Positions 16,569 to 25,054 of a DNA stretch of 34,463 nt are shown here, piece after piece (the stretch's first letter is position 1; the number at the start of each line of letters is the position of its first letter). A program made the position numbers and the translations under genes. Location of the stretch: the NCBI RefSeq assembly GCF_016908295.1, contig NZ_JAFBDO010000011.1:1-34463 (forward strand). Reading direction: 5' to 3'. The notes under the pieces were generated by a model. That model saw only the letters and a program-made list of their open reading frames with translations. It was not told the DNA's origin and ran no database searches. Source of the DNA: Thalassobacillus pellis (GTDB lineage: Bacteria > Bacillota > Bacilli > Bacillales > Halobacillaceae).

Positions 16569-16943
16569 ATGGCTAAAAAACGGGTAGCTCGTTTAGAATC
16601 AACTTATATGCAGCAATACGATGCTCATGTAGAAAGACAACAAAGGAAGAAAAAGCGACTATTTCGACGCCTGGCACTTTTTGCCTTGCTTACATTGGTG
16701 ATCGCAGGTTCCATGATTACATACCACTTCCAGCAACGGGCATTGTATGAGGAAAAGCTTAATCAGCTGCAAGACCTGCAGGAACAGAAAATCGCTCTTG
16801 AAAATAAGGAAAAAAACCTCAAGGAAGAGATCGAACTGTTGAACAATGAAGAATACGTTCTGCAAATTGCAAGGACTAATTACTTTTTCTCTAAAGAAGG
16901 CGAAATCATCTTTAAACTCCCTGAGGAAGATCCATCTTATTGA
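16569..16943 (+). CDS. divIC: Cell-division protein DivIC (FtsB-like)
   Basis: A 124-residue bitopic division protein. It has a basic cytoplasmic N-terminus (to about 33), one membrane segment (about 34-53) and an extracellular coiled coil rich in Leu, Glu and Lys (about 55-95). The conserved NEEYVLQIARTNYFFSKEGEIIF lies near the end. DivIC forms a complex with FtsL and DivIB at the septum and is needed for vegetative and sporulation division. GGGGG lies before the ATG. Its stop codon overlaps the -35 of the next promoter. Confidence 0.95.
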   Translation: MAKKRVARLESTYMQQYDAHVERQQRKKKRLFRRLALFALLTLVIAGSMITYHFQQRALYEEKLNQLQDLQEQKIALENKEKNLKEEIELLNNEEYVLQIARTNYFFSKEGEIIFKLPEEDPSY

Positions 16944-16969
16944 CACACTTTTCATTGCTTATATATAAT
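16940..16969 (+). promoter_or_regulatory. Sigma-A promoter of yabR
   Basis: Perfect TTGACA (16940-16945), 18 bases, perfect TATAAT (16964-16969). The -35 contains the divIC stop codon. Start near 16976. Confidence 0.8.
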
Positions 16970-17016
16970 AGTAAAGAAGGATATTTATCGAATTTTTAAG
17001 GAGGAGCATTTTTTTT

Positions 17017-17406
17017 ATGTCAATCGAAGTAGGCAGCAAGCTGCAGGGCAAGGTAACTGGAATCACTAATTTTGGAGCATTTGTGGAACTTCCGGATGGG
17101 CAGACAGGATTAGTCCATATTAGTGAGGTTGCCGACAACTATGTCAAAGACATTAATGATCACTTGAGCGAAGGCGATCAAGTGGAAGTAAAAGTAATTA
17201 ATGTCGGGAAAGATGGTAAAATCGGTCTTTCCATTAAGAAAGCGAAAGAAAACTACGGACGCCGTAACAAACCACAGAACCGCAAACCGAGTGAGTCATT
17301 TGAACAGAAGATGAATCGCTTTCTTAAAGATAGTGATGAGCGTCTCGCTTCTTTGAAGAAGCATACGGAATCAAAACGTGGAGGTCGAGGTGCTAAAAAA
17401 GGCTGA
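17017..17406 (+). CDS. yabR: S1-domain RNA-binding protein YabR
   Basis: A 129-residue protein. A single S1 OB-fold occupies about residues 4-72 (GSKLQGKVTGITNFGAFVEL through KIGLSIKKA), and a basic, probably disordered tail ends in RGGRGAKKG. It resembles the general stress protein 13 group and the S1 repeats of polynucleotide phosphorylase. It probably binds RNA or the ribosome; its specific role is not established. AGGAGG lies about 11 bases before the ATG. It is a single-gene unit with a perfect sigma-A promoter and a strong terminator, which suggests high expression. Confidence 0.93.
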   Translation: MSIEVGSKLQGKVTGITNFGAFVELPDGQTGLVHISEVADNYVKDINDHLSEGDQVEVKVINVGKDGKIGLSIKKAKENYGRRNKPQNRKPSESFEQKMNRFLKDSDERLASLKKHTESKRGGRGAKKG

Positions 17407-17447
17407 CTTGCTGTCTATGTAAATATAAATAAACGTTTCAAAAAAAG

Positions 17448-17487
17448 AAACGGGTCCACCTGTGTTAATAGGTGGGCCCGTTTTTTT
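17448..17487 (+). terminator. Strong intrinsic terminator of yabR
   Basis: A 14-bp stem AAACGGGTCCACCT/AGGTGGGCCCGTTT with one T-G pair, then seven Ts in total. Confidence 0.93.
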
Positions 17488-17960
17488 ACTGTTTAGGAAA
17501 GGGTAAGAATGGATGGTGGTGGGTCATACCTTAATGCAGAGGGCTGCATCCAGTTCCAACACTTTCGAGGTCTAAAAGGCCTAATAAACATCTTTACATG
17601 ACGTATATATTCAGCTAATCCATTCTGCGCTCCCAAGGGTGAAAAAGCTTGCAGGATAGCGAGGGTATTTAAGAACTGAAGGTTTAGAATATATATTTTA
17701 ATAAAACGGTTTGCATGGAGTTTTATGTTCATGTATACCGTTTTCCCTATAGCTTTGAGTGATTCTAATCTCTCTATTCCTTCATGAGTTTAATAATCCC
17801 TTTGACATTAACCAACCCTTCATACTGACATAAACTATTGGTTGATTTAATTGGTGGTCTAACATCGAATCTCTCAACTGTATATAGTAAATTCATGTAC
17901 AAAAAAGAGTGATTTTCTATTAAAGTTTATAACCACATAGGGTTATATCATGTTGATTCA
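17488..17960. other. Gene-free convergent interval, no recognised gene
   Basis: Between the yabR terminator and the repeat at 17961 I see no credible gene on either strand. An 80-codon minus-strand frame (17493-17732) has no recognised protein and no clear ribosome binding site. One terminator-like hairpin lies at 17703-17744: AAAACGGT pairs with ACCGTTTT, and GCATG with CATGT inside. Its arms suit either strand. A short stem TATAACC/GGTTATA lies near 17926-17946. The sequence is A/T-rich and looks decayed. Confidence 0.5.
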
Positions 17961-18103
17961 ACGATGAGCGAGAGGCGGTGACGCCAGCGGGAACAGCGCG
18001 AGCCGAAGATCCACTTGGGCAAGCGATTTTCTTGACCAAGTTAGCTGAGGCCGTGCCCGCGGCAAGCATCCGCCGGCAAGTGATTCGTGAGAACCAACAA
18101 CAA
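17961..18103. repeat. Intergenic palindromic repeat (Bacillaceae type), good copy
   Basis: The inner hairpin ACTTGG-g-CAAG (18013-18023) pairs with CTTG-a-CCAAGT (18031-18041). The outer GCGGG (17987-17991) pairs with CCCGC (18056-18060). It is G/C-rich and unlike its surroundings, which indicates an inserted element. The right end (GCATCCGCC to GAGAACCAACAA) is shared with the degenerate copy at 11217-11325. It is unrelated in sequence to the palindrome at 105-262. Open frames across it on both strands are by-products of the palindrome. Confidence 0.7.
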
Positions 18104-18182
18104 GCTTCAATAGCTCCTTTAGATTATAAAGGACTTTTTCACTGGCCTCAGAAAAGGGATTACATATGGACTTTGCAAATAT

Positions 18183-18218
18183 AAAAACTGCCCCTTCCAT
18201 CATTGATGAAAGGGGCAG
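18183..18218 (-). terminator. Intrinsic terminator of the tRNA operon
   Basis: Read on the minus strand: stem CTGCCCCTT/AAGGGGCAG (18210-18218 with 18188-18196), followed by five Ts (18183-18187). Confidence 0.9.
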
Positions 18219-18240
18219 CCAGGACAAGAATATGGTTGGA

Positions 18241-18312
18241 TGACCCGTACGGGATTCGAACCCGTGTTACCGCCGTGAAAGGGCGGTGTCTTAACCACTT
18301 GACCAACGGGCC
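18241..18312 (-). tRNA. tRNA-Glu (UUC)
   Basis: The minus strand gives a 72-base cloverleaf. The acceptor GGCCCGT pairs with ACGGGTC, and the anticodon stem CCGCC/GGCGG carries the loop CTTTCAC, so the anticodon is TTC. The T arm contains GGTTCGAATCC. The sequence is near-identical to Bacillus tRNA-Glu. The 3' CCA is not encoded: the next bases read TCC. It lies 37 bases downstream of tRNA-Met in the same minus-strand unit. Confidence 0.96.
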
Positions 18313-18349
18313 TGAGTCATACATCTATGTATGAACTTTTAATAATAAA

Positions 18350-18426
18350 TGGTAGCGGCGGAGGGGATCGAACCCCCGACCTCACGGGTATGAACCGTAC
18401 GCTCTCGCCAGCTGAGCTACACCGCC
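18350..18426 (-). tRNA. tRNA-Met (CAU)
   Basis: Minus strand, 77 bases including an encoded CCA (18350-18352). The acceptor GGCGGTG pairs with CGCCGCT, including G-T pairs. The anticodon loop TTCATAC gives CAT, and the T arm reads GGTTCGATCCC. The 5' end is a G with a pairable acceptor end rather than the unpaired C1 of initiators, so it is probably the elongator. It could in principle be a tRNA-Ile with lysidine-modified CAU; the similarity to B. subtilis trnSL-Met favours Met. Confidence 0.93.
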
Positions 18427-18456
18427 ATCAACTCTATTTCCAAAGGCACAAGCAAT

Positions 18457-18485
18457 ATATTACAACATGATAGATAGAGTGTCAA
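18457..18485 (-). promoter_or_regulatory. Sigma-A promoter of tRNA-Met/tRNA-Glu
   Basis: Minus strand: TTGACA (18480-18485), 17 bases, TAATAT (18457-18462). Transcription would start near 18450, about 24 bases before tRNA-Met. It diverges from the spoIIE promoter about 180 bases away. Confidence 0.75.
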
Positions 18486-18663
18486 CAGAAATTACAATTT
18501 CAAAATAAGTCTGTCAATTTTTGAAGTTGGAAGAAATAGGATAAAACCCAGGAAAAATGCGGGTTTTATTCCATAACGCTGTCCTTTAATTGGCAGCGGA
18601 TGATGCTGATTTTGTAGAAGGGTACTTCTATGAGTCGAACTTTTTGTCACTGCTCTCCTCTTG

Positions 18664-18698
18664 TTTTGACAAATTAAATGATAGAGATGTGGTTTAAT
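18664..18698 (+). promoter_or_regulatory. spoIIE promoter with long spacer and Spo0A-box-like sequence
   Basis: TTGACA (18666-18671), 21 bases, TTTAAT (18693-18698). The unusually long spacer is the known hallmark of the Spo0A-activated spoIIE promoter of B. subtilis. TTTTGACAAA (18664-18673) is the reverse complement of a Spo0A box (TTTGTCAAAA) and covers the -35. TTTTTGTCAC near 18639 may be a second, weaker box. Confidence 0.7.
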
Positions 18699-18723
18699 AG
18701 AGCGACAAGAAGGAGTGGTGAAG

Positions 18724-21168
18724 ATGTTAGGGACCGTAACGAGAAAAGGAGCACAAGCACTCAGATTGGAAAAAGGTAAGTGGAGCAAATTGAAGCGTAA
18801 AGTAGAGGGGAAAGCCAGATTTCTGTTGATTGACAAAGGCTGGCTGCTGATGATCATCGCTTTGTTGTTAGGCAGAGCGGTTATTCTTTCTTCGATTTCT
18901 CCCTTTGTCATCGCGTTGATAGCTTCTGTGTGGTGGCTGAGGCGGGATCGTGTGCCTGCGGTGATCTTGTTTGCGGTCATAGGGGCATCGACTTACGGAT
19001 GGATGCAGACAGGCTTTGTTTTTGTATCTATGTTGACTTTCTTGTTACTCGCTTTCATTGTACATACGTGGAATGAGCATCAAAAAATACTGCCGCTGAT
19101 GGCTTTATTGGCCTGCGTCATTCCACGTGCTATCGCTTTGACATTTATGGATGCCTGGCAGCCATATGAAGCGCTTCTGATGACAGCCGAGGGAGTGTTG
19201 AGTGCGATGCTTGTACTGATATTTATGCAGAGTGTGCCTCTGTTATCACCAAAAAGGTATAAAGCATCTTTAAAGAATGAAGAGATTGTCTGTATGATCA
19301 TTCTGCTTGCCTCCGTTTTGACAGGTACGATCGGCTGGCAAATTCAAGATATTTCCTTAGAACAGATCTTTTCCAGGTATCTTGTTCTGTTCCTTGCTTA
19401 TATAGGCGGGGCGGCTATCGGTTCAACAGTCGGGGTCGTTACCGGGCTTATCATGAGTCTTGCAAATGTCGCTAATTTATATCAGATGAGTCTGCTCGCC
19501 TTTTCTGGTTTACTGGGGGGCTTATTAAAAGAGGGGAGGAAAATCGGTGTCAGCCTCGGTTTGGTTGTAGGAACCCTATTGATCGGTGTATATGGGGGAG
19601 GTATATCCGGACTGTCGCCCTCCTTGATTGAAACGGTGCTGGCAATCGGTTTATTTATGCTGACTCCGGAAGGGTATATCCGGAAACTTTCCCGTTTTAT
19701 ACCTGGAACTCAGGAGCATTCCCAAGAACAAGAGCAATACCTCCAGAAGGTCAGGGATGTTACCGCTGTCAGGGTGGAGAAGTTTTCTGATGTTTTCCAG
19801 GCACTTTCCAAAAGCTTTAATTTTATGGATAACACAGATGAGGGGGATGAAGAACAGCGAGAGAAGGATTATTTTTTAAGTCATGTTACCGAAAAAACGT
19901 GCCAATCCTGTTTTAAAAAGGAACGATGCTGGGCAAGGCAATTTGATGAAACCTATGGGGTACTTACAGATTTGATGACAGACCTTGATACGCAGGACGA
20001 GCCAAGCAGAGCGGTACGTAAAAATTTGGAGCAATATTGCGTGAAACCACAGAAAATGATTGACACGATGAAATATGAACTTTCCTTTTATCATGCCAAT
20101 CAGCAACTGAAAAAGCAGGTCATGGAAAGCAGGCGATTTGTTGCTGATCAACTGCGCGGCGTTTCTGAAGTAATGGGTGATTTTGCCAAAGAAATCGCAA
20201 AGGAAAGGGAGAACCATGAAAACCAGGAACAGGAAATCACCTATGCCCTCAACCAGCTGGGATTGGAAATAGAAACCCTTGATATATATACGCTTGATTC
20301 AGGCAACATTGATATTGATTTGTCCTTTTATGTGAAAAATTATCACGGAGAAGGCCCAAAGCTTATTGCGCCGCTCCTTTCTGATATATTGCAGGAGACC
20401 GTAGTAGTAACGAAGGAGGACATTGCTCCGTTTCCAAACGGTTATTGTGAACTTTCTTTCCAGTCAGCAAAACGGTTTACGATCGAACCGGGTGTCGCCC
20501 ATGCAGCAAAGGACGGTGGGTTTATTTCTGGTGACAGCTATTCCATGATTGAGCTGGGTGCAGGGAAATATGCCCTGGCGATCAGTGATGGCATGGGAAA
20601 TGGTCTGCGTGCCCATGAAGAAAGCATGGAAACGCTGCGGCTCCTTCAACAGATCCTTCAGTCAGGCATCCCTGAACAGGTGGCTATCAAATCGATTAAT
20701 TCCATTCTGGCATTACGTACGACAGACGAGATTTTTTCCACCTTGGACCTTGCTGTCATCGACCTGCAGGATGCTGCTGCTAAATTTATCAAGATCGGCA
20801 GTACACCGAGCTATATTAAACGGGGCGCTCAAATGCTTAAAATAGAATCCAGTAATCTACCGATAGGAATCATCCAGGATGTCGATGTTGAGATCGTTAA
20901 CGAGCATCTCCAGGCAGGGGATTTGCTGATCATGATGAGTGATGGAATTTTAGAAGGGCCAAAGCATGTCGAGAATATAGAGGCATGGCTGAAACGGAAA
21001 ATCAGGGAAATGGAAACGAACGAACCCCAAGCTGTTGCGGACTTGATCCTCGAGGAGGTCATACGGACACGTGGTTCCATCCAGGACGATATGACGGTGC
21101 TTGTAGCAAGAATCGACCACAATATTCCTAAATGGAGTTCCATCCCATATCATAAGAAACAAGCATGA
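18724..21168 (+). CDS. spoIIE: Stage II sporulation protein E, membrane-bound PP2C-type phosphatase
   Basis: An 814-residue protein (B. subtilis 827). It dephosphorylates SpoIIAA-P at the asymmetric septum, releasing sigma-F in the forespore, and interacts with FtsZ. The N-terminal third (to about 330) holds about ten membrane segments. A central regulatory/oligomerisation region with a CxxC-rich patch (CQSCFKKERCW) follows. The C-terminal PP2C/SpoIIE domain (about 590-810) carries metal-binding motifs SGDSY, SDGMGNG, MMSDGI and DDMTV. The ATG at 18724 is chosen because GGAG lies eight bases before it; upstream in-frame GTG codons (18715, 18718) overlap the ribosome binding site. Confidence 0.96.
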   Translation: MLGTVTRKGAQALRLEKGKWSKLKRKVEGKARFLLIDKGWLLMIIALLLGRAVILSSISPFVIALIASVWWLRRDRVPAVILFAVIGASTYGWMQTGFVFVSMLTFLLLAFIVHTWNEHQKILPLMALLACVIPRAIALTFMDAWQPYEALLMTAEGVLSAMLVLIFMQSVPLLSPKRYKASLKNEEIVCMIILLASVLTGTIGWQIQDISLEQIFSRYLVLFLAYIGGAAIGSTVGVVTGLIMSLANVANLYQMSLLAFSGLLGGLLKEGRKIGVSLGLVVGTLLIGVYGGGISGLSPSLIETVLAIGLFMLTPEGYIRKLSRFIPGTQEHSQEQEQYLQKVRDVTAVRVEKFSDVFQALSKSFNFMDNTDEGDEEQREKDYFLSHVTEKTCQSCFKKERCWARQFDETYGVLTDLMTDLDTQDEPSRAVRKNLEQYCVKPQKMIDTMKYELSFYHANQQLKKQVMESRRFVADQLRGVSEVMGDFAKEIAKERENHENQEQEITYALNQLGLEIETLDIYTLDSGNIDIDLSFYVKNYHGEGPKLIAPLLSDILQETVVVTKEDIAPFPNGYCELSFQSAKRFTIEPGVAHAAKDGGFISGDSYSMIELGAGKYALAISDGMGNGLRAHEESMETLRLLQQILQSGIPEQVAIKSINSILALRTTDEIFSTLDLAVIDLQDAAAKFIKIGSTPSYIKRGAQMLKIESSNLPIGIIQDVDVEIVNEHLQAGDLLIMMSDGILEGPKHVENIEAWLKRKIREMETNEPQAVADLILEEVIRTRGSIQDDMTVLVARIDHNIPKWSSIPYHKKQA

Positions 21169-21189
21169 ATATAAGTCTTTATGATACAG

Positions 21190-21219
21190 GTATATTCCTC
21201 CTGATCTTCGGCGAAGATG
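21190..21219 (+). promoter_or_regulatory. Sigma-F-like promoter of yabS-yabT, overlapping an SD-pairing hairpin
   Basis: GTATA (21190-21194), exactly 15 bases, then GGCGAAGATG (21210-21219) is near the sigma-F consensus, with two mismatches in the -10. The start would be near 21226. The same stretch encodes CCTCCTG (21197-21203), complementary to CAGGAGG (21231-21237), which contains the yabS ribosome binding site. The intervening ATCTTC/GAAGAT also pairs. Forespore expression of yabT is known in B. subtilis. Confidence 0.6.
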
Positions 21220-21246
21220 ATGGTATCAAACAGGAGGGGTAAATCG

Positions 21247-21984
21247 ATGAAAAAAGGCACACTGAAGCAAATCTTATTGTTGACGGATGGCTGTTCCAAT
21301 CAAGGTGAAGATCCGGTTGCTATTGCGGCGCTCGCTAATAACCAGGGTATCACCGTGAATGTCATTGGAATCATAGATGATGACCAAAGCGAACAGCCGG
21401 AAGGGTTAGAAGAGGTTGAAGCGATTGCGATGTCTGGTGGCGGGGTCAGTCAGATCGTCTATCAGCAGGCTCTATCCCAGACGGTGCAAATGGTGACGAA
21501 GCAAGCAATGACTCAAACGTTACAGGGAGTAGTGAACCAGGAACTGAAACAGATCCTCGGTGAAAAAAAGACGTTTGAAGAGCTGCCTCCTGACAAACGA
21601 GGCGAAGTGATGGAAGTGGTGGAAGACCTTGGAGAAACCTGCGATTTGGAAGTGCTTGTATTAGTCGATACAAGCGCCAGCATGACGCCTAAGCTCGCTA
21701 CCGTGAAAGATGCTTTGTTCGATTTGTCGTTAAGCCTGAACGCACGTTCTGGGAACAACCGCTTCAGCATCTTCTCATTCCCGGATAAAAAGGCTCCGAT
21801 CCACAAATTGATGGACTGGACGCCGCACCTGGATGGCATCTCTAAAATTTTTCCAAAGTTGGCGAGCGGTGGTATCACGCCGACTGGACCGGCAATTAAG
21901 GAAGCGATATATCAGTTCGGCAAAAAAGGCTTGTTTGGGAGCATGAAAGATGCAAGTGAACCATACGAAGAAACTGGTTTCTAA
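21247..21984 (+). CDS. yabS: YabS, von Willebrand factor A-like domain protein
   Basis: A 245-residue soluble protein, the same length as B. subtilis YabS. The N-terminal LLLTDGCSNQGEDP (about 10-23) resembles the late part of a VWA fold. The metal-site motif DTSAS lies only at 141-145, so the VWA elements appear in an unusual order. It probably mediates protein or metal contacts; the function is not established. The ATG at 21247 follows CAGGAGGGG by about seven bases. The 3' end overlaps yabT by 35 bases, linking it to the kinase. Confidence 0.88.
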   Translation: MKKGTLKQILLLTDGCSNQGEDPVAIAALANNQGITVNVIGIIDDDQSEQPEGLEEVEAIAMSGGGVSQIVYQQALSQTVQMVTKQAMTQTLQGVVNQELKQILGEKKTFEELPPDKRGEVMEVVEDLGETCDLEVLVLVDTSASMTPKLATVKDALFDLSLSLNARSGNNRFSIFSFPDKKAPIHKLMDWTPHLDGISKIFPKLASGGITPTGPAIKEAIYQFGKKGLFGSMKDASEPYEETGF

Positions 21985-22909
21985 TTTAAAACGGGCTACC
22001 GTTATCCGCGGAAAATGGAACGGGACGAAATACCATGTGATTCATAAGCTGGGGGAGGGCGCATGTGGAGTCGTTTACCTATGCGAAAGGAATGGGATAG
22101 AGACTGCCCTGAAATTAGGTACGGACAGCGCCAGGATCACGACGGAAGTCAATGTACTTAAATCCTTTCAAAGGGTCCAGGGGAAACGCCTTGGACCTTC
22201 TTTATTAGATGTGGATGACTGGGTGACTCCAGGCGGCATCACCCTCCCTTTTTATGTCATGGAATATGTAAAAGGGCAGGAACTGGCGACTTTTTTACAC
22301 GGAAAGGGAAGTGAATGGCTCGGCGTATTATTACTGCAGCTGCTGATGGATCTGGGTAATCTTCATGAAAGTGGCTGGGTGTTCGGAGATTTGAAGACGG
22401 ATAATCTACTCGTAACTTCTCCTCCACCGAGACTTCGTCTGATTGATGTCGGAGGCACCACACAAATAGGTCGGGCAATTAAAGAATACACGGAATTCTA
22501 TGACCGGGGATATTGGCTGAAGGGGTCAAGGAAGGCGGAGCCATCCTATGACTTGTTTGCTGTGACCATGATTATGCTAGAAGTCGGTGGAAGAGGCAGA
22601 TTTGAAAGGGGCAGTGATCCCCGTCAGACATTAGAAAGAAAATTACAGCAGGCAACTGCACTGAAACCTTTCACGCCCTTAATAAATAATGTATGGGCTG
22701 GAAACTATCAGAATGGGTTAGAAATGAGAGAGGACTTGGTGAATTTACTTCAGCGCCGGCCTGAACCTAAAAAAAGGAACATGCCAGTCTCCACACGAAC
22801 CAGTCGGAGGAAAAAAACGAAAAAGACTTCTTTTGCAACGTTTGAAATAGGGGCAATATTTGTTTCCGTGATTATTTTTTATCTTATTTACATGCTCTTT
22901 TTTTTATAG
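21950..22909 (+). CDS. yabT: YabT, forespore Hanks-type Ser/Thr protein kinase
   Basis: A 319-residue single-pass membrane kinase. The Gly-loop GEGACGVV lies at 35-42, with ATP-anchoring Lys55 in TALKLG. The catalytic loop is FGDLKTDN (145-152: Asp147, Asn152) and the metal motif is DVGG (166-169) instead of DFG. A basic juxtamembrane stretch precedes a C-terminal membrane segment (about 297-318), with no extracellular PASTA part. In B. subtilis YabT is made early in sporulation, is stimulated by DNA and phosphorylates RecA. The basic stretch at about 275-292 could bind DNA (inference). GGGAG lies about eight bases before the ATG, inside yabS. Confidence 0.92.
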   Translation: MQVNHTKKLVSNLKRATVIRGKWNGTKYHVIHKLGEGACGVVYLCERNGIETALKLGTDSARITTEVNVLKSFQRVQGKRLGPSLLDVDDWVTPGGITLPFYVMEYVKGQELATFLHGKGSEWLGVLLLQLLMDLGNLHESGWVFGDLKTDNLLVTSPPPRLRLIDVGGTTQIGRAIKEYTEFYDRGYWLKGSRKAEPSYDLFAVTMIMLEVGGRGRFERGSDPRQTLERKLQQATALKPFTPLINNVWAGNYQNGLEMREDLVNLLQRRPEPKKRNMPVSTRTSRRKKTKKTSFATFEIGAIFVSVIIFYLIYMLFFL

Positions 22910-22989
22910 TTTCACTATCTTTGCAGGAGCTGCGATAATAATGATAGGATAATGGTGTTCAGCCTGATTTAAATTGGAGTGACAGATAA

Positions 22990-24387
22990 ATGGAAGAGTC
23001 CGTCAAAAGGTTCATTGAAAAACATCAACTGCTGAGGCCGGGGCAGACCATTGTTCTTGGCGTGTCAGGCGGCTCGGATTCCATGGCATTACTCCATTAC
23101 TTTAATGAAATTCGTTCAAAACAGGATTTGAGAATTATAGCGGCCTCCGTTGATCATGGGCTACGGGGGGAAGAATCCCGTCAGGACCTCCAGCTGGTAG
23201 CTGACATCTGCGAGGAATGGGATATTGAATTTAAAGGCGTCCAATGTGATGTAGCTTCCTATAAACAAGAGCATAAGCTAGGAACCCAGCAAGCCGCCCG
23301 CACGCTGCGTTATCAGTTTTTTCATGAAATGATGCAAGAGGCTGGGGCAGATGCTCTCGCGCTGGGCCACCACGGAGACGACCAGGCAGAAACGATGGTC
23401 ATGCAGCTCATTCGCGGGACTAATATCGATGCGTTAAAAGGAATTCCGATTACCCGCCCGTTTGCGACCGGTAGAATCATCCGGCCCTTTTTAAGCGTAT
23501 CCAAACAAGAAATTCGCACTTACTGTAAGAAGAAGGGCATCCGTTTGAGAGAGGATCCTTCCAATCAAGAGGACACTTATACAAGAAATTATCTTCGCTT
23601 GCATGTCCTTCCATTATTAAAAGAAAAAAATCCGCGTTTGAGTGAGCATCTGCAGCTGATGAGCGAAAGGGTAAGAGAGGATCTTTCCTACTTGAATGCC
23701 CAGGCAGAACAAGCCTTGAAAGCCGTCGTCCAGTTGGAACCGGCCGGACCGGAAGCTGCATTTGACATTGTCGATTTCCAAACGCTCCCCACAGCTTTAC
23801 AAAGGAGAACCTTTCATCTAATATTAAACTATCTTTATGATGGAAGAACTATGGATTTATCCTATATACATGAAGAGCAATTCTTTGCTATGTTGGATCC
23901 TGTTGTGGCAAATGCCCGATTGGATTTTCCAGACAACCTGTCATTGCACCGGAATTACGGACGGATTTCTTTTTATTTTGGAAAAAAAGATGAATCTTCT
24001 CCATATCATTTTGAGCTTCAGCCAGGGGAATCCATCATGCTGCCGAATGGCTCTGAGCTGACAGCGAAAACCACTGCCTGCAGGGATGCGAAAGAGGATC
24101 AGTATACGTTTGCTTGTGATGTGACTCACGTAAAGCTTCCCTTAATCATCCGCACAAGGCAGGATGGTGACCGCATGACACTGAAAGGAATGTCCGGTTC
24201 AAAGAAAATCAAAGATATTTTCATTGACCAGAAGGTACCTATTGAACAGCGGGCAGACTGGCCGATTGTGACTGATCAATCTGGTAATATTCTCTGGCTG
24301 GCTGGATTGAAAAAAAGCAATATAGGGAAGAAGGATAGCCAGGGAAACTGGCTTCAATTACACTATAAATATAAGGAAGAGATGTAG
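22990..24387 (+). CDS. tilS: tRNA(Ile)-lysidine synthetase TilS
   Basis: A 465-residue enzyme that converts C34 of tRNA-Ile(CAU) to lysidine so that it reads AUA. The N-type ATP pyrophosphatase domain opens with the PP-loop SGGSDS (26-31), and the tRNA-binding segment [19 protein letters not shown] is conserved. A middle TilS domain and the C-terminal TilS domain (about 355-460) follow. GGAGTG lies about eight bases before the ATG. hpt follows after 11 bases, as in B. subtilis, where the TilS-HprT pair also affects ftsH expression. Confidence 0.96.
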   Translation: MEESVKRFIEKHQLLRPGQTIVLGVSGGSDSMALLHYFNEIRSKQDLRIIAASVDHGLRGEESRQDLQLVADICEEWDIEFKGVQCDVASYKQEHKLGTQQAARTLRYQFFHEMMQEAGADALALGHHGDDQAETMVMQLIRGTNIDALKGIPITRPFATGRIIRPFLSVSKQEIRTYCKKKGIRLREDPSNQEDTYTRNYLRLHVLPLLKEKNPRLSEHLQLMSERVREDLSYLNAQAEQALKAVVQLEPAGPEAAFDIVDFQTLPTALQRRTFHLILNYLYDGRTMDLSYIHEEQFFAMLDPVVANARLDFPDNLSLHRNYGRISFYFGKKDESSPYHFELQPGESIMLPNGSELTAKTTACRDAKEDQYTFACDVTHVKLPLIIRTRQDGDRMTLKGMSGSKKIKDIFIDQKVPIEQRADWPIVTDQSGNILWLAGLKKSNIGKKDSQGNWLQLHYKYKEEM

Positions 24388-24398
24388 GAGGAGCATAC

Positions 24399-24935
24399 AT
24401 GCATAACGAAATTCAGAAGACCTTGATTTCCGAAGAAGAGATACAAGAAAAATGTAAGGAAATCGGGGCACAGCTTACAGAGGAATACGATGGCAGATTC
24501 CCGCTTGCCATAGGTGTCCTGAAAGGTGCCATGCCTTTTATGGGAGATTTATTAAAGCGTGTCGAAACCCATTTGGAAATGGATTTTATGGATGTTTCCA
24601 GTTACAGTGGTATGAGATCGACAGGAGAGGTCAAAATAGTTAAAGATTTAGATACACAAGTAGAAGGAAGAGACCTGCTTATCATCGAAGATATTATCGA
24701 CAGCGGTTTGACGCTGAGTTACCTCGTCGATTTGTTCAAGTATCGGAAAGCGAGATCCATCAAGATCGTAACCTTGCTGGACAAGCCTACCGGCAGGACT
24801 TCCCATATTAAAGCGGATATCATCGGTTTTGAGGTTCCGGATGAATTCGTTGTCGGCTATGGCCTTGATTACGATGAAAAATATCGCAATCTTCCGTACA
24901 TAGGCGTGCTGAAGCCAGAGGTATATGGAGGGTGA
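24399..24935 (+). CDS. hpt: Hypoxanthine-guanine phosphoribosyltransferase
   Basis: A 178-residue purine-salvage enzyme that joins hypoxanthine or guanine to PRPP. The PRPP-binding loop [12 protein letters not shown] lies at about 95-106, the substrate loop region YSGMRSTGE at 69-77, and a C-terminal purine-contact segment [18 protein letters not shown] is present. AGGAGG lies before the ATG. In the order tilS-hpt-ftsH it matches B. subtilis hprT. Confidence 0.96.
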   Translation: MHNEIQKTLISEEEIQEKCKEIGAQLTEEYDGRFPLAIGVLKGAMPFMGDLLKRVETHLEMDFMDVSSYSGMRSTGEVKIVKDLDTQVEGRDLLIIEDIIDSGLTLSYLVDLFKYRKARSIKIVTLLDKPTGRTSHIKADIIGFEVPDEFVVGYGLDYDEKYRNLPYIGVLKPEVYGG

Positions 24936-24988
24936 ATGAAGGCTTGATAGTAACAAAAAATCGTCACAAATGGATTAGGGGTAATTAG

Positions 24989-25018
24989 TTGTGCTGGTAC
25001 TTTTTAGTATGATACTAT
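24989..25018 (+). promoter_or_regulatory. Candidate sigma-A promoter of ftsH, extended -10
   Basis: TTGTGC (24989-24994), 18 bases, TACTAT (25013-25018) preceded by TGA. Start near 25025. Confidence 0.45.
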
Positions 25019-25054
25019 TTAAGATAGTTTTTGTTGATTGGGAGGAGGTAGGCA

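Noticed and set aside
17493-17732. Minus-strand 80-codon frame, considered as a transposase fragment
   Set aside because: No transposase motif, no ribosome binding site and an unremarkable sequence; treated as decayed intergenic DNA.
17958-18227. Open frames on both strands near the tRNA terminator
   Set aside because: They are produced by the palindromic repeat at 17961-18103 and by the tRNA terminator.
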